Assembly (NCBI GenBank): GCA_015522495.1
Contig: WAMD01000026.1
Coordinates: 1 to 5,997, forward strand
From: Nanobdellati archaeon
Lineage (GTDB): Archaea; B1Sed10-29; WALL01; WAMD01
Direction of reading: 5' to 3'
DNA: 5,997 nt
Shown: one piece after another, positions 5,240 to 5,997 of the stretch
Numbering within the stretch: position 1 is the first letter of the stretch
Layout of the letters: every line of letters starts with the position of its first letter
Made by a program: the position numbers and the translations under genes
Notes under the pieces: model-generated
The model's database searches: none
Told to the model about the DNA's origin: nothing
The model's input: the letters and a program-made list of their open reading frames with translations, nothing else

Positions 5240-5809
5240 ATGGGAGTATTGGACTTTCTCAGAGGTAGAAGGAAACCTGTTATAACTGGTTTTGGAGAGA
5301 GGATAGGATACGAAAAAGGAGAGTCTATACATGCAAAGCTAGCAAGAAGCCTATTGAGGAGCTCTATACTTCTAGTTAACGACAAGAAGATAAGAGATAT
5401 GTTGAGTAGAGGGAAAATAACTGCTATACTCCTAAAAGAAGAGGAAGTAGGAACACTAGGTGAGAAGCTGTTAAACCTAAAGCACACGAAAAGACTAGAG
5501 AGTGAACTAGGTCTGAAAATAGCGACAGAAAAACTTCCGGGGAGGTTCTTAGTGTTTGTAAACAAGGAACCAAAAGAGTTGGTAAGTATTATAAAGAAAA
5601 TTGAGATATCAGGAATAGAAAATCCAATGAAAAAACTGTTGAAGACTGCCATGACGAATAAGATAATAACGAAAGAACTTGGGGAAAGTATAATGAAAGA
5701 ACTAAAACCCAGAAGAAGATTCGGAAGCAGACTAGTCGAAAAGTTAGTACCTGCTAGAACTAGTCCAAAACTACCTTGGGCTACCAGACCTAGGCCAAAA
5801 CCGAAATGA
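5240..5809 (+). CDS. Small basic protein of unknown function
   Basis: I do not recognise this 189-residue protein. It is very rich in Lys and Arg. Residues 1-14 are basic (MGVLDFLRGRRKPV). Residues about 27-160 look like a compact alpha/beta domain with alternating amphipathic helices and short strands (ILLVND at 43-48, ITAILLKEEE at 60-69, GRFLVFVNKE at 101-110). Residues about 157-189 are a probably disordered Arg/Lys/Pro tail ending RPRPKPK. There is no signal peptide, membrane span or metal-binding motif. The charge pattern would suit a nucleic-acid-binding or ribosome-associated protein, but that is only inference. The ATG lies about 27 bp from a TATA box with no ribosome-binding site, so translation is probably leaderless. 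A T-rich terminator follows the stop by 10 bp. The opposite strand is also open across most of the gene, but its translation looks like an antisense artefact. Confidence 0.75.
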   Translation: MGVLDFLRGRRKPVITGFGERIGYEKGESIHAKLARSLLRSSILLVNDKKIRDMLSRGKITAILLKEEEVGTLGEKLLNLKHTKRLESELGLKIATEKLPGRFLVFVNKEPKELVSIIKKIEISGIENPMKKLLKTAMTNKIITKELGESIMKELKPRRRFGSRLVEKLVPARTSPKLPWATRPRPKPK

Positions 5810-5818
5810 GATAAACCA

Positions 5819-5831
5819 TTTTTTTCTTTTT
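5819..5831 (+). terminator. T-rich archaeal terminator of the basic-protein gene
   Basis: Seven T, one C and five T form a tract starting 10 bp after the stop codon. Oligo-T on the coding strand, without a needed hairpin, is the usual archaeal termination signal. It also insulates the tRNA promoter that follows. Confidence 0.65.
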
Positions 5832-5850
5832 ACAATCTCTTTCTCAGAAA

Positions 5851-5884
5851 AATATTTTAAATACTGCTTTTCATAATAATGCGC
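5851..5884 (+). promoter_or_regulatory. tRNA-Glu promoter (TATA box and ATGC-like start element)
   Basis: The AT-rich box AATATTTTAAATA (5851-5863) follows a purine stretch (AGAAAA) that could be a TFB recognition element. About 26 bp downstream of the box centre is ATGCGC (5879-5884), like the ATGC start element common at archaeal stable-RNA promoters. This predicts transcription starting a few bases before the mature tRNA 5' end at 5889, with a very short leader. Confidence 0.6.
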
Positions 5885-5888
5885 TATT

Positions 5889-5963
5889 GCTCCGGTAGTC
5901 TAGTCCGGCCAAGGATATCGGCCTCTCGAGCCGACGACCCGGGTTCAAATCCCGGCCGGAGCA
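5889..5963 (+). tRNA. tRNA-Glu, anticodon CTC
   Basis: A full cloverleaf can be drawn by hand. The acceptor stem 5889-5895 pairs perfectly with 5956-5962, with discriminator A at 5963. The D stem 5898-5901 pairs with 5913-5916 and includes two G-U pairs. The anticodon stem 5918-5922 pairs with 5930-5934; its loop 5923-5929 has anticodon CTC at 5925-5927, reading GAG. The variable loop is 5935-5938. The T stem 5939-5943 pairs with 5951-5955 around loop TTCAAAT. There is no intron. The bases after the discriminator are CTG, so CCA is not encoded and must be added by the CCA-adding enzyme. Confidence 0.96.
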
Positions 5964-5965
5964 CT

Positions 5966-5984
5966 GCGGGACTTTATGTCCCGC
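5966..5984 (+). repeat. Perfect 7-bp inverted repeat just after the tRNA
   Basis: GCGGGAC (5966-5972) and GTCCCGC (5978-5984) pair perfectly around a TTTAT loop. The hairpin begins 2 nt after the tRNA discriminator and is followed by CGTTGGGATTGAA at the window edge. No T-run follows, so an ordinary archaeal terminator is not clear. It could be a processed trailer structure or the start of another element beyond the edge. Confidence 0.6.
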
Positions 5985-5997
5985 CGTTGGGATTGAA

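Noticed and set aside
5188..5652. Upstream extension of the membrane-protein frame on the minus strand (about 155 more codons)
   Set aside because: It lies antisense to the basic-protein gene, its translation is a Ser/Phe/Leu-rich run without domain features, and the TATA box at 5209-5216 fits a start at 5187.

Overview
The window is archaeal, most likely from a thermophile. Four signs support this: a radical-SAM gene carrying an archaeosine-synthase (ArcS) motif, TATA-box promoters set about 26 bp from probable starts, a tRNA gene without encoded CCA, and heavy use of AGG/AGA for Arg and ATA for Ile. GC content looks like roughly 40 percent by eye. I cannot fix the phylum from the sequence alone.

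Layout from left to right. Positions 1-484 (minus strand) hold most of a winged-helix DNA-binding protein that runs off the left edge. Its control region (485-618) carries a TATA box and an array of helically phased GTC-type half-sites that looks like an operator. Positions 619-2868 (minus) hold a complete phosphoenolpyruvate synthase, ppsA, with an unexpected perfect 12-bp hairpin inside the coding region. A 114-bp divergent promoter region separates ppsA from a 442-residue plus-strand protein (2983-4311). That protein joins an N-terminal radical-SAM domain of the RaSEA type to a C-terminal DUF5591-type domain with the full ArcS signature PC-X3-KPY-X2-S-X2-H. Its leader contains an exact duplication of the ribosome-binding site plus start codon, and the upstream copy is a start-stop pair (ATG TGA).

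The radical-SAM gene converges, with a 3-bp gap, on a minus-strand polytopic membrane protein (4315-5187) that resembles the UPF0104/LPG-synthase-TM flippase-like family. That gene is divergent from a small, very basic protein of unknown function (5240-5809). A single palindromic TATA box lies about 26 bp from both start codons, so both transcripts are probably leaderless. A T-rich terminator, a tRNA promoter and a tRNA-Glu(CTC) gene (5889-5963) follow. A short perfect hairpin and an unexplained edge sequence close the window.

The genes do not form one pathway. PpsA supplies PEP for gluconeogenesis, the radical-SAM/ArcS fusion most likely makes the tRNA nucleoside archaeosine, and the tRNA-Glu is an ordinary stable RNA gene. 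The best candidate for something new is the fusion. It could place both steps of archaeosine formation, lysine transfer to preQ0-tRNA and radical cleavage of the adduct, in one polypeptide.
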